Of a stretch of 7,362 nt of DNA, positions 1 to 7,362 are shown one piece after another. Both the position numbers and the translations under genes were made by a program. The stretch is from Clostridiales bacterium (GTDB lineage Bacteria; Bacillota; Clostridia; Caldicoprobacterales; UBA3941): the NCBI GenBank assembly GCA_012522165.1, contig JAAYKZ010000095.1, positions 1-7,362 on the forward strand. The letters are read 5' to 3'. Below the pieces are notes generated by a model. The model did no database searches. It saw only the letters and a list, made by a program, of their open reading frames with translations, and was not told the DNA's origin. Positions within the stretch are counted from its first letter, which is position 1; every line of letters starts with the position of its first letter.

Positions 1-3000
1 CAAACCATAAGTGTTTTGGCCTGTGGACGACCCATTAAGGGAAATGTTGCCTTTTTAGGTGGGCCCTTGCACTTTTTATCTGAACTTAGAAAGCGTTTTA
101 TAGATGTTTTGAAATTAACAGATGAACTAATTGTCTTTCCTGAAAACTCACAGCTATTTGTTGCTCTTGGAGCTGCCCTGTCGTCTGTAGATGAAGAATT
201 ATTTACATTTGATACTTTAATTGATAGGTTTAAGAACTTAAGCTTAGAGGAAATCGTAGAATCCACTAGATTAGAGCCTCTTTTTCATAACAGGCAAGAA
301 TATGAAACCTTTAAGGAAAGACATGATAAGAATAAAATAAAGCGAAAGAGCTTAAAAGATTTTGAAGGTAAGTGCTTTTTAGGTATAGATGCAGGCTCTA
401 CTACTAGCAAGGTAGCCTTGATAGATGAAGGGGGAAATTTACTCTATACATATTATGGAAGCAATCAAGGAAGCCCATTAAAGTCTACCATTAAAATTTT
501 AAAAGAGCTCTATAGTATTTTACCTCCCAAGGCCCAAATTGCTAATACTACAGTTACTGGATATGGGGAAGGGCTTTTGAAAGCAGCTCTAAATGTGGAT
601 ATTGGCGAGATTGAAACCATAGCACACTATAGGGCAGCAGACTATTTTTGCCCCGGTGTAGACTTTATACTGGATATAGGCGGACAGGATATGAAATGCT
701 TAAAAATCAGGGATGGTGTTATTGAAAGCATACATCTAAATGAAGCATGTTCTGCCGGTTGTGGTTCATTTTTGGATACCTTTTCTGAGTCTTTAGGCTT
801 GAGTATAGAAGAATTTGCTTCCAAGGCCTTATTTGCCAAGGAGCCAGTTGATCTTGGTTCCCGATGTACGGTTTTTATGAATTCAAAGGTAAAGCAAGCA
901 CAAAAAGAAGGTGCCACAGTGGAAGACATATCTGCGGGCCTATCCTATTCCGTTATTAGAAACGCCTTGTACAAAGTTATTAAGATTAAAAACCCTAAGG
1001 AGTTAGGAGAAAAAATCGTAGTTCAAGGCGGAACATTTTATAACGATGCGGTACTTCGATGTTTTGAAAAGCTAACGGGAAGAGAGGTAATTAGGCCTGA
1101 TATTGCAGGACTAATGGGAGCTTTCGGAGCAGCACTAATTGCTAAGGAAAGATATGTGGAGGGCCATGAAACAAGCCTGTTAGGTCCAGATGAGCTGGAG
1201 GACTTTAACATTAAGACAAGGGTGGCAAGATGCGGCCAATGCTCCAATAACTGCTTACTAACCATTAGCATCTTTGGAGAGGGCAAGAGATTTGTTTCCG
1301 GTAATAGGTGTGAAAAGGGAGCTGGTAAAGAGAAGAGCAATACATCTTTACCAAACTTATTTGAATATAAGTATAATAGGGTCTTTGGCTATGAGCCTTT
1401 ACCCATGGAAAAGGCAAAGCGTGGAGTGGTTGGTATTCCAAGGGTGCTGAATATCTATGAAAACTATCCCTTCTGGCATACTTTATTTACTGAGCTAGGC
1501 TTTAGAGTAGTACTTTCTGATAGATCCTCCCCAAAAATCTATGAAAAAGGCATTGAAACTATTCCTTCGGAGTCTGTATGTTATCCAGCCAAGATCGCCC
1601 ATGGGCATGTTATGAATCTAATTGAAAAGGGAGTTAAATTTATATTCTATCCCTGTATTTCCCATGAGCAAAAGGAGGATAAAAGTGCAGATAACCATTT
1701 TAACTGTCCTATTGTTCAATCCTATCCAGAGGTTATAAAAAATAATATTGATGAATTAAGAGAAAAGGGAATTCTTTATATGAAGCCCTTTTTACCCTAC
1801 GATGATAGAAGAAGAATGACAAAAAGGCTATATGAGGAGCTAAGGATTTTTGACATAGATAAAAAAGAAATCAAAAAGTGTGTAGAAAAAGCTTATAGGG
1901 AGCAGGATGCCTTTAAGAAAGATATGGAAAAAGCAGGGCAAGAGGCCTTAAAATTTATGAGGGAGAAGGGCATAAAAGGTATTCTGTTAGCTGGACGGCC
2001 ATATCATATAGACCCAGAGATCAACCATGGCATACCTGAAATGATTAATTCTCTAGGACTGGCAGTTTTGACAGAGGACTCTGTAGCTCATCTGGGCAAG
2101 GTGGATAGGCCACTGCGGGTTGTGGATCAATGGGCCTATCATTCAAGGCTCTACAGGGCTGCCAGCTTTGTTGGTGAGCAGAAGGACTTGGAATTGGTAC
2201 AACTAAATTCTTTTGGCTGTGGGCTAGACGCTGTTACAACGGATCAGGTAGAGGAGATATTAAAGGGTCACTCCAAAATCTATACTGCTATTAAAATTGA
2301 TGAAGGTAATAATCTTGGAGCAGCAAGGATCAGGCTTCGTTCCCTAAAGGCTACTATAGAGGAAAGGGAAAAAAATAATATGGAGCCTAAGAAAATTGAT
2401 AATAAATATAGAAGAATAGAGTTTACCAAGAAAATGCGGGCTAAACATACCATATTGGCACCGGAGATGTCTCCCATTCATTTTGAACTAATACAAAAAG
2501 CGCTCAACTATTCGGGATATAATATAGTGGTTCTCCCATCACAAGATAAAGAGGCTATAGAGGTAGGTCTAAAATATGTAAACAACGATGCCTGTTATCC
2601 TGCTATACTGGTTACAGGCCAGATAATAGAGGCACTTAAGTCAGGGGAATATGATGTTAACAATACCTCGGTAATTATTACCCAGACTGGCGGCGGATGC
2701 AGGGCTACAAACTATATTGGCTTTATACGAAAAGCCCTGAGAGATGCTGGCTTTAAGCATGTACCGGTTATATCCCTCAATGCCAAGGGCATGGAAAAAA
2801 ACTCAGGATTTAGAATAACTGGAGCAGTTCTTAATAGGGCTATGATGGCCATAACCTATGGAGATGTTCTTATGAATGTCCTTTATAGGGTAAGGCCCTA
2901 TGAGAAAATACCTGGCTCTGCAAATGCCCTATATAGGAAATGGGCAGAAAAGTGTATAGAGTCCCTAGAAAGACCGGATTGGAAAACCTTTAAACACAAT

Positions 3001-3705
3001 GTAAATTCCATTGTAAGAGAATTTGATGAGCTGGAGATAACAGACCAAGTAAAACCCAGAGTAGGTCTTGTAGGGGAAATACTTGTAAAATTTCATCCTA
3101 CTGCCAATAACAATGTAGTGGATATTGTTGAAGCTGAAGGTGCAGAGGCAGTGATGCCTGGATTAATGGACTTTCTATTATATTGTGCATTCAATACAGA
3201 TTATAAATATAAGTATATGTCTGGCAGTAAGAGGGATCAGATTTTAGGCAAGGCTGCCATTAAAGGTATGGAACTTTATAGAAGTGTTTACAGGAGGGCT
3301 GTAGAAAAAACCCAGAAGTTTATGGTACCAAAGCCTATTGAGGAGATTGCTAAAGGAGCTTCAAAAGTATTATCCTTAGGACATCATACTGGTGAGGGCT
3401 GGTTCTTAACAGGGGAAATGGTGGAACTCATTGAAAATGGAGTCAAAAATATTATTTGTATGCAACCTTTTGCTTGCCTGCCTAATCATGTTACCGGCAA
3501 GGGTATGATAAAGGAATTGAAGCGCGTATTTCCTGGAACTAATATTGTAGCCATTGACTATGATCCAGGCGCTAGTGAGGTAAACCAACTAAATAGAATA
3601 AAGCTTATGATTTCCACTGCCTTTGAAAACCTGAAGGAGGATAAAAAAGCTGAAGTCAAGCGTGGAGATAGGAAAGACTTGGGGAAAGCAGGAAGTTTTG
3701 TTTAG
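1..3705 (+). CDS. 2-hydroxyacyl-CoA dehydratase activase-related fusion protein (two BadF/BadG ATPase domains + DUF2229 + COG3581-like module), 5'-partial
   Basis: The reading frame is open from base 1 to the TAG at 3703-3705 (1,234 codons). Related proteins are about 1,400 residues, so roughly 200 N-terminal residues lie outside the window. Nt 1-195 is the end of a first ASKHA (BcrAD/BadFG) domain, with GNVAFLGGPL and a final ALGAAL. Nt 373-1149 is a complete second ASKHA domain: phosphate-1 loop GIDAGSTTSK (382-411), DIGGQD (673-690), adenosine loop VVQGGT and GAFGAAL. Its cysteines in NEACSAGCG (nt 748-750) and SRCTVF (nt 865-867) are 39 residues apart, as are the two [4Fe-4S] ligands of HgdC (Cys127/Cys166). 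Next come a Cys-rich linker (nt 1231-1311), a DUF2229 HgdB-like module (nt ~1417-2250; SESVCYPAK, YPCISHEQK) and a COG3581-like module (nt ~2413-3630; NNDACYPA, TGGGCRATNY, PFACLPNHVTGKG). No signal peptide or membrane segment is evident in the visible part, so a cytosolic, oxygen-sensitive, ATP-driven electron-transfer protein is likely. Family assignment is firm; the physiological substrate is unknown. Confidence 0.93.
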   Translation, partial: QTISVLACGRPIKGNVAFLGGPLHFLSELRKRFIDVLKLTDELIVFPENSQLFVALGAALSSVDEELFTFDTLIDRFKNLSLEEIVESTRLEPLFHNRQEYETFKERHDKNKIKRKSLKDFEGKCFLGIDAGSTTSKVALIDEGGNLLYTYYGSNQGSPLKSTIKILKELYSILPPKAQIANTTVTGYGEGLLKAALNVDIGEIETIAHYRAADYFCPGVDFILDIGGQDMKCLKIRDGVIESIHLNEACSAGCGSFLDTFSESLGLSIEEFASKALFAKEPVDLGSRCTVFMNSKVKQAQKEGATVEDISAGLSYSVIRNALYKVIKIKNPKELGEKIVVQGGTFYNDAVLRCFEKLTGREVIRPDIAGLMGAFGAALIAKERYVEGHETSLLGPDELEDFNIKTRVARCGQCSNNCLLTISIFGEGKRFVSGNRCEKGAGKEKSNTSLPNLFEYKYNRVFGYEPLPMEKAKRGVVGIPRVLNIYENYPFWHTLFTELGFRVVLSDRSSPKIYEKGIETIPSESVCYPAKIAHGHVMNLIEKGVKFIFYPCISHEQKEDKSADNHFNCPIVQSYPEVIKNNIDELREKGILYMKPFLPYDDRRRMTKRLYEELRIFDIDKKEIKKCVEKAYREQDAFKKDMEKAGQEALKFMREKGIKGILLAGRPYHIDPEINHGIPEMINSLGLAVLTEDSVAHLGKVDRPLRVVDQWAYHSRLYRAASFVGEQKDLELVQLNSFGCGLDAVTTDQVEEILKGHSKIYTAIKIDEGNNLGAARIRLRSLKATIEEREKNNMEPKKIDNKYRRIEFTKKMRAKHTILAPEMSPIHFELIQKALNYSGYNIVVLPSQDKEAIEVGLKYVNNDACYPAILVTGQIIEALKSGEYDVNNTSVIITQTGGGCRATNYIGFIRKALRDAGFKHVPVISLNAKGMEKNSGFRITGAVLNRAMMAITYGDVLMNVLYRVRPYEKIPGSANALYRKWAEKCIESLERPDWKTFKHNVNSIVREFDELEITDQVKPRVGLVGEILVKFHPTANNNVVDIVEAEGAEAVMPGLMDFLLYCAFNTDYKYKYMSGSKRDQILGKAAIKGMELYRSVYRRAVEKTQKFMVPKPIEEIAKGASKVLSLGHHTGEGWFLTGEMVELIENGVKNIICMQPFACLPNHVTGKGMIKELKRVFPGTNIVAIDYDPGASEVNQLNRIKLMISTAFENLKEDKKAEVKRGDRKDLGKAGSFV

Positions 3706-3767
3706 AAAGGAATCCCTGGCTGAGTAGGTAGATAACCAATTAAATAATAAATAGCTTTCAAAGATGA

Positions 3768-3811
3768 AAAAACCCCCTATTGGGTAAGTGGCTACCCGAT
3801 AGGGGGTTTTT
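3768..3811. terminator. Bidirectional rho-independent terminator between convergent genes
   Basis: A 19-bp inverted repeat pairs 3768-3786 with 3793-3811 around a 6-base loop (3787-3792). All pairs are Watson-Crick except one T-G wobble (3781/3798). The core is five G-C pairs plus a GGGTA/TACCC top, and the base of the stem is an A-run on the left (A at 3767-3772) and a T-run on the right (3807-3811). Transcripts from either side therefore end in a GC-rich hairpin followed by a U-tract. It lies 62 bases after the stop of the left gene and 12 bases beyond the stop of the right gene, where one shared terminator is expected. The remaining spacer (3706-3767) shows no gene or recognisable site. 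Confidence 0.93.
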
Positions 3812-3823
3812 ATACTTGTATGT

Positions 3824-6800
3824 TTATGCCAATGGAGTTTCTGCCATGGCCTTATAGATTCTGTATCTTTCTTTGGCATCCTCTTCAGCTTTCTTGAAGA
3901 ACTCCTCAGCAACTTCTGGGAAGGTCTTGGCCAAGGAAGTATAACGTACTTCTGTCATCAAGAAATCCTGGAAGGATTCTGTAGGTTCTTTTGAATCCAG
4001 AGTGAAGGGGTTCTTGCCCTCTTCTTTTAGCAATGGGTTGTAGCGGTATAGATGCCAGTAACCGCATTGTACAGCTTGCTTGGTTCTAGCAGAGCTCTTA
4101 CCCATACCGCCTCTGATACCATGTGCGATACATGGTGAGTAGGCAATGATTAGGGATGGTCCAGGATAAGCTTCTGCTTCCTTGATAGCCTTAATAGCCT
4201 GGTTCATATCGGCACCTAAGGCGATTTGAGCAACGTATACGTAACCATAGGTCATTGCTATACGTCCTAGATCCTTCTTGCGGATTCGCTTACCAGCCGC
4301 TGCAAACTTTGCCACAGCTGCTGTAGGAGTAGATTTAGAAGCCTGACCACCGGTATTGGAGTATACTTCAGTGTCAAATACTAATACGTTAACGTCTGCG
4401 CCGGATGCCAATACATGATCCAGTCCGCCAAAGCCGATGTCATAAGCCCAGCCGTCTCCACCAAAGATCCACTGGGATTTTTTAATTAGGTATTGTTTGA
4501 GATCCAGGATAGCTTTGACGGTTTCATTATCCCTATGTTTCTCAAGCAATGGTAGTAGCTCCATTGTTGCAGCCTGGGATTCTTCTCCCTTGTCCTTGTT
4601 CTCTAGCCAGTTATTTAGAGCCGCAGTAAGCTCTGCATCAATATTTTGTTCCATAGCTTCTACTGCTAGTTTGGCTAGTTTATCTCGGTTCTGCTCTACA
4701 CCTAGGAACATACCGTATCCATACTCTGCATTATCCTCAAAGAGTGAGTTAGCCCATGCAGGTCCACAACCTTCTTTGTTGGTTGTATAAGGACTAGATG
4801 GATAGGAACCTCCCCAGATTGAGCTACATCCGGTAGCGTTAGCAATGATCATGCGGTCTCCAAAGAGCTGAGTCAGTAGCTTAGCATAAGGAGTTTCACC
4901 GCAACCTGCACATGCTCCTGAGAATTCAAGTAGAGGCTCTTGGAACTGGCTGCCCTTAATGCTGAACTTATCCATTAAGTCTTTCTTAGGAGTAACTTCA
5001 TTGATAGCATAGTCCCAAAGTGGTTTTTGTTTTTCTACCTGAGTATCAATTGGCTTCATAACCAATGCCTTCTTCTTAGCAGGGCATACGTCAGCACATA
5101 CGCCGCATCCAGTACAATCAAGGGGACTGATTTGAATTCTGTATCCCAGTCCTTTAAAGTTTCTGCCTATAGCAGGCTTGGTTTCAAAGTCCTCAGGTGC
5201 ATTAGCCATTTCCTCTTCATCAAGTAGGAAAGGTCTAATAACTGCATGAGGGCAAACCAAGGAGCACTGGTTACATTGGATACAATTCTCAATCTGCCAT
5301 TCAGGAACATGGGTAGCTATACCTCTCTTTTCATAGGCTGCAGTTCCTGCAGGCATGGTACCATCTTCTATACCAGCAAAAGCACTGACAGGTAGGTTGT
5401 CACCTTCTTGCTTGGTTATGGGCTCTAAGATGTTTTTAATGAATTCTGGTCTGGTATCTTCTTCTTTAACGGTTTCTTCATCTACTGCGTCAGCCCAGCT
5501 TGCTGGAACATCAACTTTGATTAGGGCATCTAAAGCTTGATCTACACCATCCCAGTTCATCTTAACGATGTGTTCGCCTTTTCTACCATAGGTCTTTTGG
5601 ATAGCATCCTTTAGGTATTTAATTGCGTCATCAACAGGAATAATGTTAGCTAGCTTAAAGAAAGCAGTCTGCATAATCATGTTGATTCGGCCGCCTAGAC
5701 CAACACTTTCAGCTATACGAACAGCGTCGATGATATAGAAGTTAATATCCTTTTCAGCCAAATATCGCTTAATAGAAGCTGGTAGTTTCTCATCTAACTC
5801 TTCAGGACTCCAGGTGCAGTTAAGTACGAAAGTACCACCTTTGACAAGTCCCTTGAGAATGTCAAACTGATTAACATAAGCTTCATTATGGCAAGCGATG
5901 AAATCAGCTTCGTCAATTAGATAAGTAGATTTTATAGGCTGCTTTCCAAAGCGTAGATGGGAAACAGTTACCCCACCAGATTTTTTGGAGTCATAAGAGA
6001 AGTATGCCTGAGCATATAGATCGGTATTGTCTCCGATAATTTGGATAGCATTTTTATTAGCACCAACAGTACCGTCAGATCCTAGACCCCAGAACTTGCA
6101 GCGTACAGTTCCCTCAGGGGATGTATTTATCTGCTCAGAAGGAGTCAAGGAAGTATTGGTTACGTCATCAATTATTCCTATAGTAAATCCATCTTTTGCG
6201 TCATCTGTCTTTAAGTGGTCATATACAGCTTTAATGTGTGTAGGAGTAGTATCCTTGGAACCTAAGCCGTATCTTCCACCAATGACGCAAGGAGCATTTT
6301 CTCTTCCATATAGTATGGATTTCACGTCTTGATATAGGGGCTCTCCAGCAGCACCAGGTTCTTTAGTACGATCAAGTACTGCAATCTTCTTGACAGTTGA
6401 TGGTAGAACGTCTAAGAAGTATTTCTCAGAGAAAGGTCTGTATAGATGTACTTTAACTAGACCTACTTTTTCTCCCCTAGCTAATAGGTAATCAACGGTT
6501 TCTTCGATGGTTTGTGTTACAGAACCCATAGCAACAATTACATACTCTGCATCTGGAGCACCATAATAGTTGAAGGGCTTGTATTCTCTTCCAGTTAGCT
6601 CAGAGATCTTCTTCATGTATTCATTTACAATATCAGGTACTGCATCATAGAAAGGATTAGATGCTTCTCTAGCTTGGAAGAACACGTCAGGGTTTTGAGC
6701 TGTTCCTCTGGTTACAGGTTTTTCAGGATTTAAAGAGTTTTTACGGAATCTGTCAATAGCTTCATAATCAACCAAAGAAGCTAGATCATCATAGTCTAAA

Positions 6801-7354
6801 ACTTCAATCTTTTGATATTCGTGGTAAGTACGGAATCCATCAAAGAAGTGTAAAAAGGGAATTCTGGATTTAATAGCACTTAAGTGTGCCACTCCGGCTA
6901 GATCCATAACTTCCTGAACACTACCTGAAGCAAGCAGTGCAAACCCAGTTTGGCGGGTAGCCATTACGTCTGAATGATCACCAAAAATAGATAGCGCATG
7001 GGATGCTACAGCACGAGCACTTACATGTATAACTCCTGGTAGCAATTCACCAGCCATCTTGTACATATTTGGAATCATCAAGAGTAGGCCTTGTGATGCT
7101 GTAAAGGTAGTTGCAAGTGAACCAGTAGCCAAAGCACCATGCATAGCACCGGCAGCTCCAGCTTCGGATTGCATCTCGGTTAACTTTACAGTCTGTCCAA
7201 AAATGTTTTTACGACCATGTGCACTCCACTCATCTACTACTTCTGCCATGTTAGAAGATGGAGTGATGGGGTAGATGGCAGCCACATCAGTAAAGGCATA
7301 GGCAACATGTGCGGCAGCTGTGTTACCATCCATAGTCCTCATTTTTTTACCCAT
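3824..7354 (-). CDS. nifJ: Pyruvate:ferredoxin (flavodoxin) oxidoreductase, single-chain homodimeric type
   Basis: This cytosolic enzyme converts pyruvate, CoA and oxidised ferredoxin to acetyl-CoA, CO2 and reduced ferredoxin. The complete protein has 1,176 residues, normal for clostridial PFOR (also called por). Domain order: I (1-~258) with YPITPSS (28-34); T31, E64 and R114 match the pyruvate-site residues of Desulfovibrio africanus PFOR, also in number. II (~259-415) contains GGRYGLGSKDT. III (~416-627) begins with KFWGLGSDGTVGANKN. The EKR motif is at 675-677. Domain V is a 2[4Fe-4S] ferredoxin with C691/694/697/701 and C747/750/753/757. Domain VI binds thiamine diphosphate: GGDGWAYD (965-972), D967/T995/V997 as Mg ligands and N1000 in YSNTGGQ. 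Proximal-cluster cysteines are C815, C818, C843 and C1075. The ATG at 7354 gives MGKKMRTMDGNT, the usual family N-terminus. Its promoter and ribosome binding site are outside the window; the stop is TAA. It lacks most of the ~60-residue C-terminal extension of the D. africanus enzyme. 2-Oxoglutarate-type paralogues are unlikely, because those are normally split subunits. Confidence 0.98.
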   Translation of the reverse strand: MGKKMRTMDGNTAAAHVAYAFTDVAAIYPITPSSNMAEVVDEWSAHGRKNIFGQTVKLTEMQSEAGAAGAMHGALATGSLATTFTASQGLLLMIPNMYKMAGELLPGVIHVSARAVASHALSIFGDHSDVMATRQTGFALLASGSVQEVMDLAGVAHLSAIKSRIPFLHFFDGFRTYHEYQKIEVLDYDDLASLVDYEAIDRFRKNSLNPEKPVTRGTAQNPDVFFQAREASNPFYDAVPDIVNEYMKKISELTGREYKPFNYYGAPDAEYVIVAMGSVTQTIEETVDYLLARGEKVGLVKVHLYRPFSEKYFLDVLPSTVKKIAVLDRTKEPGAAGEPLYQDVKSILYGRENAPCVIGGRYGLGSKDTTPTHIKAVYDHLKTDDAKDGFTIGIIDDVTNTSLTPSEQINTSPEGTVRCKFWGLGSDGTVGANKNAIQIIGDNTDLYAQAYFSYDSKKSGGVTVSHLRFGKQPIKSTYLIDEADFIACHNEAYVNQFDILKGLVKGGTFVLNCTWSPEELDEKLPASIKRYLAEKDINFYIIDAVRIAESVGLGGRINMIMQTAFFKLANIIPVDDAIKYLKDAIQKTYGRKGEHIVKMNWDGVDQALDALIKVDVPASWADAVDEETVKEEDTRPEFIKNILEPITKQEGDNLPVSAFAGIEDGTMPAGTAAYEKRGIATHVPEWQIENCIQCNQCSLVCPHAVIRPFLLDEEEMANAPEDFETKPAIGRNFKGLGYRIQISPLDCTGCGVCADVCPAKKKALVMKPIDTQVEKQKPLWDYAINEVTPKKDLMDKFSIKGSQFQEPLLEFSGACAGCGETPYAKLLTQLFGDRMIIANATGCSSIWGGSYPSSPYTTNKEGCGPAWANSLFEDNAEYGYGMFLGVEQNRDKLAKLAVEAMEQNIDAELTAALNNWLENKDKGEESQAATMELLPLLEKHRDNETVKAILDLKQYLIKKSQWIFGGDGWAYDIGFGGLDHVLASGADVNVLVFDTEVYSNTGGQASKSTPTAAVAKFAAAGKRIRKKDLGRIAMTYGYVYVAQIALGADMNQAIKAIKEAEAYPGPSLIIAYSPCIAHGIRGGMGKSSARTKQAVQCGYWHLYRYNPLLKEEGKNPFTLDSKEPTESFQDFLMTEVRYTSLAKTFPEVAEEFFKKAEEDAKERYRIYKAMAETPLA

Positions 7355-7362
7355 ATATATGA

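Noticed and set aside
16..18. TTG at 16 as the start of the left gene
   Set aside because: The frame is open to base 1, no ribosome binding site precedes it, and it falls in the middle of a conserved ASKHA domain. The gene starts upstream of the window.
1671..1687. AAAGGAGGAT followed by GTG, resembling an internal ribosome binding site and start
   Set aside because: The GTG at 1685 is out of frame with the gene and opens no supportable protein; in frame the bases encode conserved-looking KED residues of the DUF2229 module.
642..2477. Minus-strand open frames (642-929, 1038-1340, 2280-2477) inside the left gene
   Set aside because: They are antisense to strongly conserved domains and show no recognisable motifs.
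3634..3664. AAGGAGGAT near the 3' end of the left gene, a possible ribosome binding site for a small downstream gene
   Set aside because: The next ATG or GTG after it (GTG at 3662) is about 20 bases away, too far, and there is no room for a gene before the terminator.
3589..3912. Minus-strand open frame across the intergenic region
   Set aside because: It runs through the terminator hairpin, overlaps the ends of both real genes and resembles no known protein; it is chance.
4497..7274. Plus-strand open frames inside PFOR (4497-4790, 5027-5227, 5355-5540, 6027-6332, 7059-7274)
   Set aside because: They are Ser/Leu-rich antisense shadows of conserved PFOR domains with no ribosome binding sites or family resemblance.
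3824..7354. Frequent CTAG tetranucleotides within PFOR
   Set aside because: They come largely from CTA leucine and GCTAG-type codon pairs, with no regular spacing or symmetry; the left gene has them too. No repeat or site is supported.
1..7362. CRISPR arrays, tRNA/rRNA genes, insertion sequences, riboswitches
   Set aside because: Almost all of the window is coding, and the 118-base spacer holds only the terminator hairpin. No repeats, RNA gene or transposon ends were seen.

Overview
The window holds two large anaerobic redox genes that point toward each other and share one intergenic terminator. It looks like a piece of an AT-rich, strictly anaerobic Firmicute (Clostridia). The reasons are the oxygen-sensitive enzyme families, the frequent AGA/AGG arginine and ATA isoleucine codons in the left gene, and protein sequences close to those usual in clostridial fermenters. 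An Alkaliphilus-like or related genus is only a guess; no rRNA or other marker is present.

Layout. Positions 1-3705 (+ strand) carry the last ~1,234 codons of a giant 2-hydroxyacyl-CoA dehydratase activase-related protein. It has the tail of a first BadF/BadG-type ATPase domain, a complete second such domain, a cysteine-rich linker, a DUF2229-type HgdB-like module and a COG3581-type second module. The gene begins upstream of the window. Positions 3706-3823 are intergenic and contain a 19-bp hairpin flanked by an A-run and a T-run, so it can terminate transcription in both directions. Positions 3824-7354 (- strand) encode a complete 1,176-residue homodimer-type pyruvate:ferredoxin oxidoreductase (PFOR) with every expected cofactor and active-site motif. 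Its promoter and ribosome binding site lie beyond the right edge, because only 8 bases precede its ATG.

How they could work together. PFOR oxidises pyruvate to acetyl-CoA and CO2 and reduces ferredoxin. Characterised activases of the 2-hydroxyacyl-CoA dehydratase family take an electron from reduced ferredoxin or flavodoxin and, driven by ATP, inject it into an iron-sulfur partner. PFOR could therefore feed the left-hand protein, but the genes are convergent, not an operon, so the link is an inference. The PFOR is ordinary. The part worth a second look is the fused activase/dehydratase-like protein, whose substrate is not known to me.
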